Part shown: positions 22,883-34,583 of the stretch, one piece after another
Numbering within the stretch: position 1 is the stretch's first letter
Layout: every line of letters starts with the position of its first letter
Assembly: GCA_037044905.1 (NCBI GenBank)
Contig: JBAOKB010000094.1
Location: 186,001-250,000 of the forward strand
Direction: 5' to 3'
Length of the DNA stretch: 64,000 nucleotides
Source of the DNA: Hortaea werneckii
Lineage: Eukaryota > Ascomycota > Dothideomycetes > Mycosphaerellales > Teratosphaeriaceae
The notes under the pieces: generated by a model
Databases searched by the model: none
Told to the model about the DNA's origin: nothing
What the model saw: the letters and a program-made list of their open reading frames with translations, nothing else
Program-made: the position numbers and the translations under genes

Positions 22883-23260
22883 ATGCCGTCACTCTCATTG
22901 ACGATCCAAGTGCTCTCAGTCTTCATGGCACTTTCACAGCCCGCCTACGCCTCCGTCCAAACCGCAGCCGCCATCGGCATAGGCGTGGGGCTGGGCGTCT
23001 GCCTCTTCGCCGCCATCGCCGGATTCACCTATCTGAAGTACTCCCGCCGCGCCCGCCGTGAGAGGGAAGAAGCAGCAGCAGCAGCAGCAGGCCCGGAGCT
23101 CTCAGCCGACGAGATCATAGCTATGCATGATCGGACTGCGCCCAAAGGTTTCAATATTTGGGAGTACGATCATAAGAATCACCTGGCGAGGATGAAACAA
23201 GTTCAGGAGGGGGAAGAAGAGGCGGTACGGCGAAGGGAGGATCGCGGGGTGGAAGGGTAG
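22883..23260 (+). CDS. Small single-pass membrane protein, unknown function
   Basis: 125 residues. ATG 22883 has an excellent context (GCCACCATGC). Residues 1-23 form a signal-like segment (MPSLSLTIQVLSVFMALSQPAYA). A strongly hydrophobic stretch (AAAIGIGVGLGVCLFAAIAG) precedes a basic YSRRARRERE stop-transfer segment. The rest is a charged tail with an Ala run, SADEIIAMHDRTAPKGFNIWEYDHKNHLARMKQV, and a Glu/Arg-rich end. This suggests a type I single-pass protein with a short cytosolic tail. I do not recognise the family. The reading frame and GC-rich codon use support a real gene. Confidence 0.6.
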   Translation: MPSLSLTIQVLSVFMALSQPAYASVQTAAAIGIGVGLGVCLFAAIAGFTYLKYSRRARREREEAAAAAAGPELSADEIIAMHDRTAPKGFNIWEYDHKNHLARMKQVQEGEEEAVRRREDRGVEG

Positions 23261-24231
23261 TTTGGTAGAGCTGGGCGGGAGGTGCAGAGGTGGATGGGAT
23301 GTTGTTGCTTGGGGCTTTTGAGCGGAGAGGATGCAAGTGAGTGGATGAAATTGGTACAAGCCTTCCTACTTCGCCTCTATGCGTTTGTCCAACACGGCTG
23401 CACAGTGGCAAAGTCTACATTCAATCCACCGCTACCGACATCTCGACAATCATATCTGAGTCTACGTAATACCGGATTGCACGCTGTTGCCACCTGCGAG
23501 CTTCCGCCGAGAAGAGGACTTGGAACTCCGCGAAGGCGCTGGCCACCGCTGTGAGCCCAAATACCCAGAAGTCATAAACAATTTTTAAGCGCAAGACTCT
23601 CACAATCGACCATAGGTTGCAGAAAACAGAGGATCCCGTCCGCTCTCCTGTACTTAAGCTGCAAACCGGCAGATTAGTATTATCGTGGGTGACCAGATGA
23701 GAATACCTGCTGTTGATTGTTTTCATTTTTGCTTTTTTGGTGAGATGAATTTTTCTCTTCGATGGAGACGGCATGGTCCGTCGAAAGCCGCTTCGATCGC
23801 GCTTTCTTTTTTTGAGATAGCTTAGCCCGGCGCTAACCCTGACATCAGGACTCTTCCCTCACTCTTCCCTCTTGAGAGATTGTCTCGGACCACCAACGAT
23901 ATCCGACTGAAGACTGGAAATGCGATGGTAGTTGGAGGAGCCAAGGTTAGCAGCCGACTTCTCGGCTATAGTGGAGTGACGATGCAGGCCCAATTGGGCA
24001 CAACGCAATGGCAGCCTCGCTGTCTTCTTGATGGCACCAACGGATAAATGTCCGAATCTTTTCCAATGTCACCAATTTCGACTGACAGGACGCTTCAAAG
24101 CATTAGCCAAGTACATCGCGTTGATACGCTGATATATATAAATCAGAGCAGGGAAATGGTCAACATCGCTTGAAAGTCGCAGGGTTTGCTACAGAACTAA
24201 TACCAACAACTCGCTACCCAAAATGTATCGT
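23261..24231. other. Intergenic, no gene seen
   Basis: About 970 bp between convergent genes. ORFs here are short, overlap each other and lack domains. Confidence 0.5.
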
Positions 24232-26010
24232 CTACTCCAACTTGGGCATCGCCATCGACGACTCTGATGCCGCAGCGTCCTCCGCCTTCCACAGCGAAGT
24301 GACAGTCTTCCACTGCGTATAGAATCTCAGGCCATCCTTGCCGTAGAAATTGAGCTGGCCAGTACCCGCGATCGACGCCTTATTACCCGTGAATGAGAAC
24401 ATTGGAAGGGGCACCGGGATAGGCACATTGATTCCAACCTGCCCAGACTCGATTCTCTTCTGGAACTGCGAGGCTACCGCACCAGACTTTGTAAACACGG
24501 CAGCACCATTTCCGTAGGGGTTCGCGTTGATGAGCTTAACTGCCTCATCGATGGTGTCGACTTCTAAGCAGACAAGGACGGGTCCAAAGATCTCCTCAGT
24601 GTAGCATTTCATGTGAGGCTTAACGCCGGCAATGATTGTCGGACCGACCTGCAAAGCGAGGTGTGAGTTCCCTGCGACTGATATTCAAGAATGTCATTCA
24701 AAGCGACTTACCCAGTTTCCATCGGGATAATTGGCCGGCTTCTGACCTCTCCCGTCCAAAAGAATTTTTGCACCTTCCTGCTCCGCACTGGCGATGAGGT
24801 CTTCGACCCTCTTCTTACTCTCTGGGCTAATGACAGGACCGAGGTCGGCACCCTCTTCGAAACCGGCATTGATCTGAAGAGCCTTGGCTTTCTCCACCAA
24901 CTCAGGTAGCCAGGTCTTCGCTTCTCCCACCGACACCAAAGTGCTCAACGCCATACAACGCTGTCCCGCAGCACCGAAAGCTGCGCCTGCGATGCTGTTA
25001 AGTGCGTGCTGCTTGTTGGCGTCAGGAAGGAGGGCGGCGTGGTTCTTCGCGCCGAGGTTCGCTTGCACTCTCTTCCCATTGTCAGAGCCGCGCTTGTAGA
25101 TGTATTCTCCGATACGGTTAGAGCCGACAAAAGACAGAGCTTTGATTCTGGGCTCGTCGAGGATAAAGTCTACGGCCTTGGGCCCTCCGTGAATGATGTT
25201 GACGACGCCTTCAGGGAAACCAGCCTTGACGCATAGTTCGGCGATGATCATAGCCGCACCAGGATCCCGTTCCGAAGGCTTGATAACGATAGTGTTGCCG
25301 GTCACAGTAGCGATTGGGATAGACCATAGAGGAATCATAGCAGGAAAGTTAAACGGACAGATCGCAGCTGTAACCCCTAGAGGCTCGCGATATGATCGGG
25401 TTTCCATATCCTTGGCCACTTCCAGAACCTCGCCAGGAGCTTGCGTAGTGATGCCGCAGGCAGTCTCGACAACTTGTAGACCACGGAGGACATCACCTCT
25501 AGCATCTGCGAAGGTCTTGCCTTGTTCAAGCACAATGTTCGCCGCTAGTCTGTCCATGTTCTCCCGGATCAGAGCAGTAAGTCTAAACATGACTTGTTGC
25601 CTGCTCATAATGCTTGTGCTCTTCCACGGAATGAACGCCTTTTCAGCTGAGTCAACGGCAGCTTTCATCTCTTCCGAAGTACTCTGTGGTACTCTGGTGA
25701 GTAGTCTGTTGGTGGCGGGGTCTTTCAGGTCGATCCAATCTGATGTGGCCGAATCAACGAATTTGTTGTCGAGAAAGTTCGTCATGTTCTTGGGGTTTGC
25801 AATGGCATCGTGGGAGCGTTGGTACCCCAGGTCGATGCTGGAGCTGTTCGCAAGCGTGCTTGCGGGTCTCATTGTCGACATACTGGTTGGATTGAAAGAC
25901 GAAGTCACGCGTTGGATAGGTTGCTGGTGTCGAAAAGTAGCGGTTCGAGGTGTTGCTCGTGACAATTGGCTTGCAACAGAACGACAACAGACTGGACGGG
26001 AGGCAAACAT
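24232..26010 (-). CDS. Methylmalonate-semialdehyde dehydrogenase (acylating), mitochondrial
   Basis: Exons 24712-26010 and 24232-24648; a 63-nt intron with GTAAGT donor and GCAG acceptor lies between GNW and VGPTIIAG. The protein has 571 residues. The basic, Ser/Arg-rich N-terminus is a mitochondrial presequence. Aldehyde dehydrogenase features: PFNFPAMIPLWSIPIA, NTIVIKPSERDPG, FVGSNRIGEYIY, AAFGAAGQRCMALS with the catalytic Cys, and CYTEEIFGPVLVCLE. The NFPAMIP and GQRCMA contexts are typical of the MMSDH subfamily, which converts methylmalonate semialdehyde with CoA and NAD to propionyl-CoA in valine and thymine degradation. It is transcribed divergently from the HIBADH gene that makes its substrate. 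No frame problems. Confidence 0.95.
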
Positions 26011-26446
26011 GATGACTTAGTATGGTGCTTATATGGGACAAAGGAAGTATGAAGCCTCAGGACTGCGAGATGAAATACTGTAGAGATGTGCCCGGGCCTA
26101 TTGCGCCGGCGTGATCTTGACAGGTCCGGCACCGGAGACGCGCCACTGCAACGATCTCCATCACATGCGGTAACATTGCGGCAATGTAGACTGGTATAGC
26201 TTGATTCGGGGGAATGGTAGCGGCATATGCGGTCCGATCAGTATAGCAAGTCGAAGCCGCCAGCGGAGCGTGTGCGCGTGAGGTGAACCCGGACCGTCGC
26301 GGTCCGGGTCACCCCGTACCAACTCGTTATCCTACATCCATACCATTTCGCGTCTGCTGAACGAGTTGTTCGATCCACGTCTGTTGTATTGCGATTATTA
26401 GAAATACATTCCCAGGTCCACGTTTAAATTGCTATTCCACGCCAAA
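26011..26446. promoter_or_regulatory. Shared divergent promoter of the valine-catabolism pair
   Basis: The 436 bp between the two start codons must carry both promoters. It contains the strong palindrome at 26282-26313 and another GCGGTCCG element at about 26230. Shared promoters often coordinate paired steps of a pathway; co-regulation here is inference. Confidence 0.65.
26282..26313. promoter_or_regulatory. Near-perfect palindrome, candidate regulator binding site
   Basis: Left arm GGTGA, a bulged A, then CCCGGACCG; spacer TCG; right arm CGGTCCGGG, then TCACC. Fourteen base pairs match with one bulged base. The inverted CGG half-sites resemble targets of Zn2Cys6 dimers, a class with two members in this window. 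The link to any given regulator is not shown. Confidence 0.55.
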
Positions 26447-27980
26447 ATGCGCAACGCACTGTCTCCGTGTGTCTCCCAGCTATCCCGCTTCTCAAGAACA
26501 ATCAATGCGCCAGTAACGAGGGCAACAAGAACATTTCACAGCCAGACCTGTTGCACAACTCCAGCTCGTCAACGCCCAAGCATTCCATCTCCTCGAACTA
26601 GGTCATTTCAACGACTAGCATCCACAATGACTGCTGACAGAGCCAATACCGTTGGTTTTATCGGCCTGGGTGCAATGGGGCATCACATGGTATGCATATC
26701 ATCCACGAAAACATTAAACAGGCGACGCTGACAACGCTAATCATGATGTAGCTCAACAATCTGATCACGAGAACCAAGGATGCTGGCAAGGCCAAGTTCA
26801 ACTTTGCCCTTTTTGATGTCAATAGCGAGGCGATGGACCGCATCGAGAAACGTCATCAGTCCGAGAATCCAGAGACTAAGGTGATCAAATGCTCATGTAA
26901 ACGAAGTGCTCTGTTCGAAATATAGGACCAATGCTCATATCACTGCAGCCCCTGCCGAAATCGCCCAAAATGCGTCCATAATAATCAGCATGGTCCCGAC
27001 CGGAAAGCACGTTCGGGAGGTCTACCTCGGAGACAATAGCGTTATGACCGCATTGAACTCTCTAACTCAAGAAGAGCGTGCGGCAACTTTGTGCCTTGAC
27101 CAGTCAACCATCGAGCAAAGCGTCAGCAAAGACGTGGCACTTGCCATGAGAGCAATAGGCGCCGACATGCTGGACGCCCCCGTATCTGGAGGTATGACTT
27201 TATCGCAGATAGTGAAGACCGCTGGTACCGCATCGCCTATACTAATGTTTCTGTAGGTGTTGTCGGCGCGGAGAAGGGTACGCTGGCCATTATGTGCGGT
27301 GGCAGCGATGCTGCCTTCAGCACCGCGTCTCCGGTCTTGCAGGCTATGGCGCGTGAAGTCACTCACTGCGGTGATCTCGGTACCGGACTTGCCGCGAAGA
27401 TCGCGAATAAGTACGTTTGTCGATAGCCCAATATTGAGCGCAGTCACTGACAGTTTGAGCAGCATGCTTCTTGGCATCACAATGGCCGGTCTGAGGTAAG
27501 TGGCTAACAGTCCAGCCATTCCTAAGCGCAATGGCGCAGCATTTCACGAACAAAACACTGATTCACTGTAGTGAGGCAATGCTCCTCGGCAAGCGCCTCG
27601 GTCTAGAGCCTCAAGTACTTGCAAATATCATTAACAAGTCGACGGGAGCTTGCTGGTCAAGCCAGGTCGGTAGCCCGGAAATCTGTCAGGCCCGTATATG
27701 ATGTTGATGTTCTTTACAGGTGAACATGCCGGTACCGGGAGTCCAGGTCGGTGATGCAAGCCCTCCATCTCACCGCGGCTACAAAGGCGGTTTCGTGACC
27801 AAGCTTGCACACAAAGATCTAGCTCTCGCCGTCACCGCTGCTGAAACAGCGGGATCTCCTCTCATTGTCGGAAAATGCGTCGAGGAGGCGTACCGACCGC
27901 TAGCAAAGGACGAGGAGAACTGGGGCAATCGAGACTTCAGCGTTATGTACGAAGCTCTCGAAAATGCGTATTTCCAGTAA
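26447..27980 (+). CDS. 3-hydroxyisobutyrate dehydrogenase, mitochondrial
   Basis: Seven exons: 26447-26689, 26752-26896, 26949-27191, 27257-27410, 27463-27495, 27572-27665 and 27720-27980, giving 390 residues in one frame. Introns are 52-76 nt with GTATGC, GTAAAC, GTATGA, GTACGT, GTAAGT and GTCGGT donors. A long Arg/Ser-rich presequence precedes NTVGFIGLGAMGHHMLNNL (NAD site). Further family signatures are KVIKCSSPAEIAQNASIII, DAPVSGGVVGAEKGTL, LAAKIANNMLLGITMAGLSEAMLLGK (catalytic Lys region) and NKSTGACWSSQVNMP. It oxidises 3-hydroxyisobutyrate to methylmalonate semialdehyde, the substrate of the divergent neighbour. The third intron boundary (26897-26948) was chosen because it restores this family's reading frame; a closer AG at 26935 does not. 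Confidence 0.93.
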
Positions 27981-29046
27981 CTGGAGGACTTGCGAACGAG
28001 CATACATTGATATGTGAAGGAAGCGGTACGGGAACATTACTGCCTTGCCATGTTCATTCGATCTGCAATGCGTCTTGTCTGTGAAGGCAACAGAATTTGA
28101 ATTTTTTTGCGCGAGGGAGTTGCTTCCATCCCCGACTCTGTATGATATGAGCATTACCTCCTACGCAAGAGGTACGGAATATGACTCAAATGTTAAGCAC
28201 AGCGGATGCGGGTCATTGCGTATCATCACTCACACCAAATAGTTGCCATGTAGCCCTCGTTGGTAAAGCGAAAGAGTCTTGACCAGCACTTCTATAGACG
28301 ATTTCCCGCTTCTCCGAGCTATCTCTCAATCGTCTCACGACACCATCTTGACACTTACAACTTTGATACAATGTAGCTGGACTCTTCAACGTGCTCATGA
28401 CAAAGGGTTTCAATTTCAGCAAGCTTGCAGACACATGGACTGTATTCCTTTACTAACGCACCAAAGCTCTTTTGGTGCCTCTTTGTATAAAAATTTCCAA
28501 TCGGTGTGCGACCAACTTGCCCTGGTGATCGTGACACACTGCGCCTCTGAGTGATCTGCATTCCGAGATCATCGTGACATCCCAAGCTGGTTTGTTCGGG
28601 CACAAGGCCCGAGGTAAAACAAAAGAGCTGCAGGGACAAGCGGTCCCAAAGCGGATGCTGTGCCTGCGGTCGTTGCAGGGGCGATTAAAGAGATCCAGAC
28701 TCATGGGCTAATACTTCGGGCGACCTGCCAAGAAGCTGGATGTGGACTTCATGTGGATGCATCGTGGGGTTGAGGGGACGGCGGAGTCCCGGACCGGACC
28801 CACTCATCTCCGCACACTGGTCCATCGTGAGGCTTGTAGACAGCTGAACATGGCGGACCATCGGACCGTAGGTGATGCTCAAGCAAGACAGGCGTGGGAA
28901 GTCACGTTTCCGGGATATGTTCGATACGCTAATGTCCAAGGGTCCTTTCAAGAGGCTGACAGTCCCTTAAAGATACGGCTCTCGAGTTACAGATTAGTTG
29001 CATTATCCAATCCTTCTACTCTCACTTCAATTTACGCTTGTCCAAG
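27981..29046. other. Intergenic, promoter side of the CoA-transferase gene
   Basis: About 1.07 kb with no supported gene. A CCCGGACCGG element occurs at about 28788-28797 and resembles one arm of the palindrome near 26.29 kb, but the same core also occurs inside coding sequence, so its value is low. Confidence 0.45.
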
Positions 29047-30836
29047 ATGGTGAACATTGTTTCCTCCAGCGACACCTACGGGCCTGGTTCGTACACGGAC
29101 CTCAGCCCTCCTACAGTGCAGGAGGATGCCCGCCGAGTCTTCGAGCTGCTGGCTGCGAAGACGCCGGGTTTCACTCAGGACCGCAAACTCCTGGACGCCG
29201 TCTCCTTCCATGGCTCCCCAGACACGATTGTGCCTGGTCCTCTCAAGTCCGGAGTCGTTGCCTCGGCCTTGCACGCTATGTGTGGCGTCGCTGCCAACGA
29301 AGTCCTGGCGCTGCGCGATGGTAGTGGTTCCAAAGACGTCTCCATCGACACCGACCATGCTTCTTTCTGGCTCGGCAGCGTTGGCATGCCCGAGCGACAC
29401 GGGCGGACAGTCCGCGAGATTGCCAAAGCAGGCGAGCTGGCCTCCATCTTCGACACAGATCTGGAGAAAGACACATTCGCCACCCCGTTGAAACTCCGCG
29501 CCACTGCCAACTATCCGACCAAAGACCCCTCCGTCTGGTACCAGCTTCACGGCTCTCTGAATGCAGAGCCAGTGCTCCGTATCATCGGTCTCAACCCGGA
29601 GCAGCCTTGCAGAGACAACGACGAGGCTTACCGCATCATTGCCGATCGAGTCAAGCAGTACGACGCCAACCAACTGGAGATGTTGAACGTAGCGAATGGA
29701 CTTTGTGGCAGCATTTGCTACACACCGAAAGAGTGGTCGGAGACCAGAATGAGCCAGGATCTTTCTAGACATCCATTGATCAACTGCTCACAAGAGACAT
29801 ACGCCCAGCCTACACCAGCTGTGCCCCTCCCCAAGGCGATGTCCGACAAGCGACCCTTGGCAGGCATCAAGGTTGTCGAGCTGGTTCGCATCATCGCCGG
29901 TCCAGTCATTGGAACAACCCTGGCATCCCTTGGCGCGGATGTGATTCGTGTTAACAGCAGTGCTCTGCCTGATTTCAACGTAAGTCCAATCCCTGCACTA
30001 AATATGGCCTGTTGGGCTATTTCAAAAGCTAACTGTACTTTGCATCCAGTCCCTCCAGCTTTCCTTGAACGCTGGCGTCCGAACAGTCGATGCCGACCTT
30101 CGTTCCAAGAAAGATCTCGAGCGCGTGCTGGAGCTCATTGACGGAGCTGACATCTTCATCCAAGGCTACCGCCCCGGCGTTCTCGCCCGGAAGGGTCTGA
30201 GCCTGCACAACCTTCTGGAGCGGGCTAGCAAGAGGAGGCAAGGGTATTGTCTACGTCGAGGAGAGTTGCTACGGTCCCAACGGACCCATGAACGAGCGTC
30301 CAGGTTGGCAACAAGTTGCCGATGCGGCTTCGGGCTGCTCTTACGTGACGGGCCGGTCGCTGGGATACAATGACGGCACATCCATCCTGCCAGCATTGCC
30401 TGTGCCTGACATGATGACTGGCCTTATTGGCGCTATCGGCGCAGTGATGGCGATTCGCGACCGCGCAACCAAGGGAGGCTCATACCATGTCCAGGCCGCT
30501 TTGATGGCGGCGGCGGCTTACCTGGTGGACAAGGAAGTCGGCTTGTACCCACCGGAAGTGGTGAAGAAGTGCGACGCCAAGTTCCAATGGGACACTTCCG
30601 GCCCTGACCAATTCGTGTTGGAGCTCTTGGACATTGGTCTGAAGGGATGGAAGAACGTCTTCCCAGAGAAATTTGGGGACAATTCCCCGATTTTGAGCGA
30701 GCAGAAGGGCGATTGGGGTACGTTCAGAGTCCTGAAGCCGGTCGCGCAATTGGCGAACAAGGAGGTGTCGCCGCACTACACGACAGCTCCGGAGCCTAAC
30801 TGCAAGCGTCATGTTGGCGAGATTGCTTTCGCGTGA
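29047..30836 (+). CDS. Family III CoA-transferase (CaiB/BaiF type), one apparent frameshift
   Basis: Exons 29047-29979 and 30050-30836; the 70-nt intron has GTAAGT and CATCCAG. ATG 29047 gives MVNIVSSSDTYGPG. The N-terminal half (VFELLAAKTPGFT, then HASFWLGSVGMPERHG) and LAGIKVVELVRIIAGPVIGTTLASLGADVIRV with DIFIQGYRPGVLARKGLS are family III CoA-transferase features. The second half (GIVYVEESCYGPNGPMNERPG, GYNDGTS, MMTGLIGAIGAVMAIRDR) is in the next frame. One extra base within AGAGGAGG at 30231-30238 separates them; removing it gives 572 residues. Family III enzymes move CoA between acyl-CoA and carboxylates, or racemise 2-methylacyl-CoA. The substrate is unknown; short-chain acyl-CoA chemistry would suit the adjacent valine pathway, which is inference. 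Confidence 0.82.
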
Positions 30837-31503
30837 GCAGATTGACTCTGAATGTAAAAACAGTGGCAAAGACAATGGAGTTCGACAGCGCTAGCGCTTA
30901 GGTATACCGGTAACGAAGCAATGATAATTTTTATGTTCACAGGCCTCGTTCGTCCCAAGGTGTCAGCGTTCATGAACATTGTTAAGTTTTGGTTTCTTGT
31001 GTTGAAGCGATGCTAGCAGCCAGATCCTATCTTTACTAAGGGTCGTCTTCCAGCCAAGTACACGTTTGATGCCTATAGATAGTACTCATCTCTTTCCTGC
31101 CAATAAAGTCGATGGTCAAGACTCGTTACTTCATACCTTCTCGCAGAGCAACTTATATTCTAAGCATAGAGAAATATGGAAAATGCATAGATTCCATGAC
31201 GGTCTTTCGCGATGTTTAAATGTTAAAATTTCCAAGCCACATAAGCGATACGAGGCTTTGAAAAGCATATGGAGTATACAGACAAGAGACTGCTCATCAA
31301 GCGGCTAAGGAAGTTTGTCTTGTGATCATCGTCAAGCAGGTGATTAATTTCAGTGTGTAGGTAGACGTTCGCACCAGCGGATGGACAGCCCGCATTTAAT
31401 TATCTAATAAGTCACAACTGGCCGATCCGGAGGCACGGCATCGGTGCATCTCCACTTCTTACACGGGAGGCGCCCATGGACACACGACGTACTACCTAAC
31501 GAA
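30837..31503. other. Intergenic spacer, AT-richer than its neighbours
   Basis: About 670 bp between the CoA-transferase and the Zn2Cys6 regulator. No conserved ORF; short ORFs only. Confidence 0.45.
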
Positions 31504-33841
31504 ATGCACTCGCTCCCCGCTGAAGAAGTCGCATACTTTCCAGTTCAGCGTATTGCCCAAGCTTGTCGTGCGTGTCGGTGGGTTGCTTGACCTCCGAGGA
31601 GCCGTAAGGATCTTGCCGCTGAGACTTTTCAGACGCAGGAAATGTCGCTGCAACGGGGAACGACCCATATGTCGAGGCTGCAGTCGACGCGGCTTAGGTA
31701 GGTCCATGGATCATAGGCATGCTGATGGGTATCGAGAATGTTGACTGATCTTCCGCAGCATGCGTTTACGAGGAGCAAACTTCGTCAAGCCGTAGTGGCA
31801 TCCAACAGTCCCGAAATGGATCGGCCGGCCCATCAACCAGCTCGACAGTGGGTCTTAACCCTCCATATCGTCTGTCCCCGTACTGTGTCTCTAAGCTCTT
31901 GCAGAATCAGAGCTCTACTGCCGACAGGCTCGCATCCTTGGAAGAAAGGCTGGAAACCTTTGGGTCTCAGCTAGGCCGGTAAGGCAAATGGCCTGACATC
32001 ATACGGCTGGCACTGCAGTATCCTAACAGACGGAATCTAGCATCGAACAGTGCCTATCAGTGATCGCTGGTCGTACACAGTCGGTCCCTCCCACAGATGC
32101 CACACCTCCAACTGGCGGAGGCCTTCAGAGGCAGGCCAACGTCAGAGCAAGCTCAAGTCCAGCCCCAGAGCAAAGTGAGTCTCTCCAATCGCAAAATCTT
32201 GACGTCTCAGATGAGATTGTAGCGGCCTTGGTGGACACTTTCTTCGGCTGTTGCCATAACCAGCCATACTCCTTCTTCCACGAAGGCGCATTTCGCCAAC
32301 ATCTGGCCGAGAAAGCCATCCCTATGCATCTGATCCTGGCTGTGATGGCCAGCGCTGTACGCTTTTGTACCCACCCTCACTTCTCCGGGCGCTCGACTGC
32401 GACGTCTGTGGCATATGCAGATCGAGCCTGGAGACTAATCTTGTCGGACGGCCTGAGCGGCGGGAGAGTCACCGAGGTGTCCACTGTACAGACAATCGCT
32501 CTTTTGGGCCTCTTTGATTTCACAGGTAGGTTAGGACATATGTGGCGGAGCTGAGGGTTGCGCTAATCGCACATAGCCGGGAAATCACGACATGGATCAG
32601 CGTGGGTCAAAGTGGGAATCGCGGTGAGGATCGCACAAGACTGCAGGTTGATGTTGGAACCTCCTGCATATCTTCCCGTCATCGAACAAGAAGAGAGGAG
32701 AAGAGTATTTTGGTCCGTTTACCTTCTTGACCGGCTGGTTTCCTGTGGTCGAGGACGCCCGCCCGCCATAGTCGATGCGTCCTGTCATCTTCAGCTTCCG
32801 TGCGAGGATGATCTTTGGAAATGTGGCATCTGGAAAAAGACCCTTTCATTGGACCAGATGACAGATCGCACCCTAGTCATGCCGGAGAGACAAAGCAAGT
32901 TCGCCCGTTTAATAGCCACTTCTCACATTATGGGAAGATGCTCGCAGTATACCATGCAGGAGTTCAACATCCGGAGTCCACATCCGCTTTGGGAATCAGG
33001 CTCTGATTTTGCAGCGATCGAGTCGGACCTCTTGCACGCCGAGAACTACCTTGAGTTGCAGTTTCCACTGGAGCAGATGCTATCCACACACATCACCGCA
33101 CAAGGGACCGTGGATCACCATCAAACAGGACCTATCATCTATTCCCGAGCATGGTTTCATCTGTGCCACTGCTTGCTTTATCACCCTTTTCTTCTGAGGC
33201 GGCGTCTCGAAGCATGCTTAACCCACCTCCCGCCAGTTTTCTCTCGCGGGCTTTCAGGACGAGCTGGCACCATGCGCAACAAATGGTACAGCTCGCAGAA
33301 GATACCAGAAGATGCGGTGGTTTGTTTGTATCATCTTTCAGCGGCTATTGTCTAACTGTAGCTGGGTCAATTTTGGCTTTATGGGCGCATCGTGACCAAG
33401 CTGAAGAGCAACTCCTAGCTCGCACACTGCTCGAAAAAACAACATCTTACGTTGACGGCATTGGCGACTACTGGCAGAACGTGAAAGTAATGGTAAGCAC
33501 GCTCAAATCCCCTCCACCATGGTGACTATTGTCTTACACACAACCTTCTGAAGGCATCGTTACTGCGGCGCGTCGCGAATCAAACTCACCAGCTTGGGAA
33601 CCTATGCGACGCGCAACAAGGGAGTGTAGCGCTACCTCCTGCCGAAACCGACATCATTTGGTCCATTGTCGATTACAGCACAATGTCGAACGAATCGTCC
33701 ACGGAATTGACACAGTCAGTCCTTCCGGCAGAGAACGACGTTTGGCTGGACTCCTGGATGGCTCTGTTTGGAATGGAACATGACGAGAATATCACCAATT
33801 TTCCAATCGGGTTTGAAGATGGCAACATGAGAATGAGCTAG
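31504..33841 (+). CDS. Zn2Cys6 transcription factor with fungal-specific domain, one apparent frameshift
   Basis: Exons 31504-31577, 31633-31697, 31759-31978, 32041-32525, 32577-33492 and 33554-33841. Exons 1-3 join to ACRACRRRKCRCNGERPI and CRGCSRRGLACVY, a full Zn2Cys6 spacing (Cx2C x6 C x6 Cx2C x6 C). A coiled linker (LASLEERLETFGSQL) follows, then the fungal-specific middle homology domain: DTFFGCCHNQPYSFFHEGAF, IAVRIAQDCRLM, EERRRVFWSVYLLDR and RGRPPAIVDASCHLQLP. The frame breaks between about 33214 and 33240; one missing base there moves CLTHLPP into SRAFRTSWHHAQQMVQL and gives 682 residues in total. The C-terminus carries an acidic segment (WLDSWMALFGMEHDEN). It lies between the CoA-transferase and the cupin/GH43 genes and may regulate neighbours; targets unknown. 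Confidence 0.82.
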
Positions 33842-34583
33842 TCCTCTTTGCTGTTGAGTCACCTCTCCTCAGCATGGAAGGCGACGAGACAGAGGCAATG
33901 GAGTAAAAGTAACACGCGACCTCAGAGACTCAAGCTGACTGCATGGTGGCACAGCTTCTCTTAATGAGCATCTCTTTGTCACATGTTCCTTGCGCGATTC
34001 AGAGGGTACTGATAAAACAACTTGGCCAAGTTTTAGAGGCGGCCTTGTGCATAGATTTTCCTCGGTCCAGCCACGGCACGTGAGCCGTTACGCCAACCTT
34101 CCCCGTGGGAAACTCCGCAACGCGAACGAACCCATTTATTGGTGGCAAGGAAGCTGGCCTGCCCGAGTTGACTATCACTCCCTGCGCTCCACTACAGCCC
34201 TGGAATATTAAGAAAGAGGAAGGAGGAACGAGCCTTGCCAAGCTCAGAAGGGCCAGACTCCTAAACTAATGCCCAAACATGAGGGGTAGGCTGGTGGATA
34301 CGGTCCGGCTTGCGGGGCCAAGGCTCCGAGATGCCTGTGTGGAGCGCCCAGTATCAACGAATCGGCCCATGCAGCACACGATCTATAAAATATCAATTGA
34401 GATCCGCCCTCTCCTAGAACGTGGTCGACACGCTCTTCAACAGTCGGTTCGATAGTTGGTCATCTTCATCAGTACGATTAGCAGCGAGGCCGCTTTTGCT
34501 TTTTACTATCCCTTCTTAGAGCTCAAAGCTCGTCCTAAAACCATTTCTTTTAACAATGGGGTTCAACATGAAAATTGGGGATT
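33842..34583. promoter_or_regulatory. Intergenic / cupin promoter with TATA-like box
   Basis: No gene is supported. TATAAAATA lies at about 34383, about 200 bp before the cupin ATG, with C/T-rich sequence further down, as in a TATA-type promoter. CGGTCCGG occurs at 34301-34308. Confidence 0.4.

Noticed and set aside
33204..33257. Intron explaining the frame change in the Zn2Cys6 regulator
   Set aside because: The candidate is 54 nt, a multiple of three, so it would not change frame; a one-base indel fits better.
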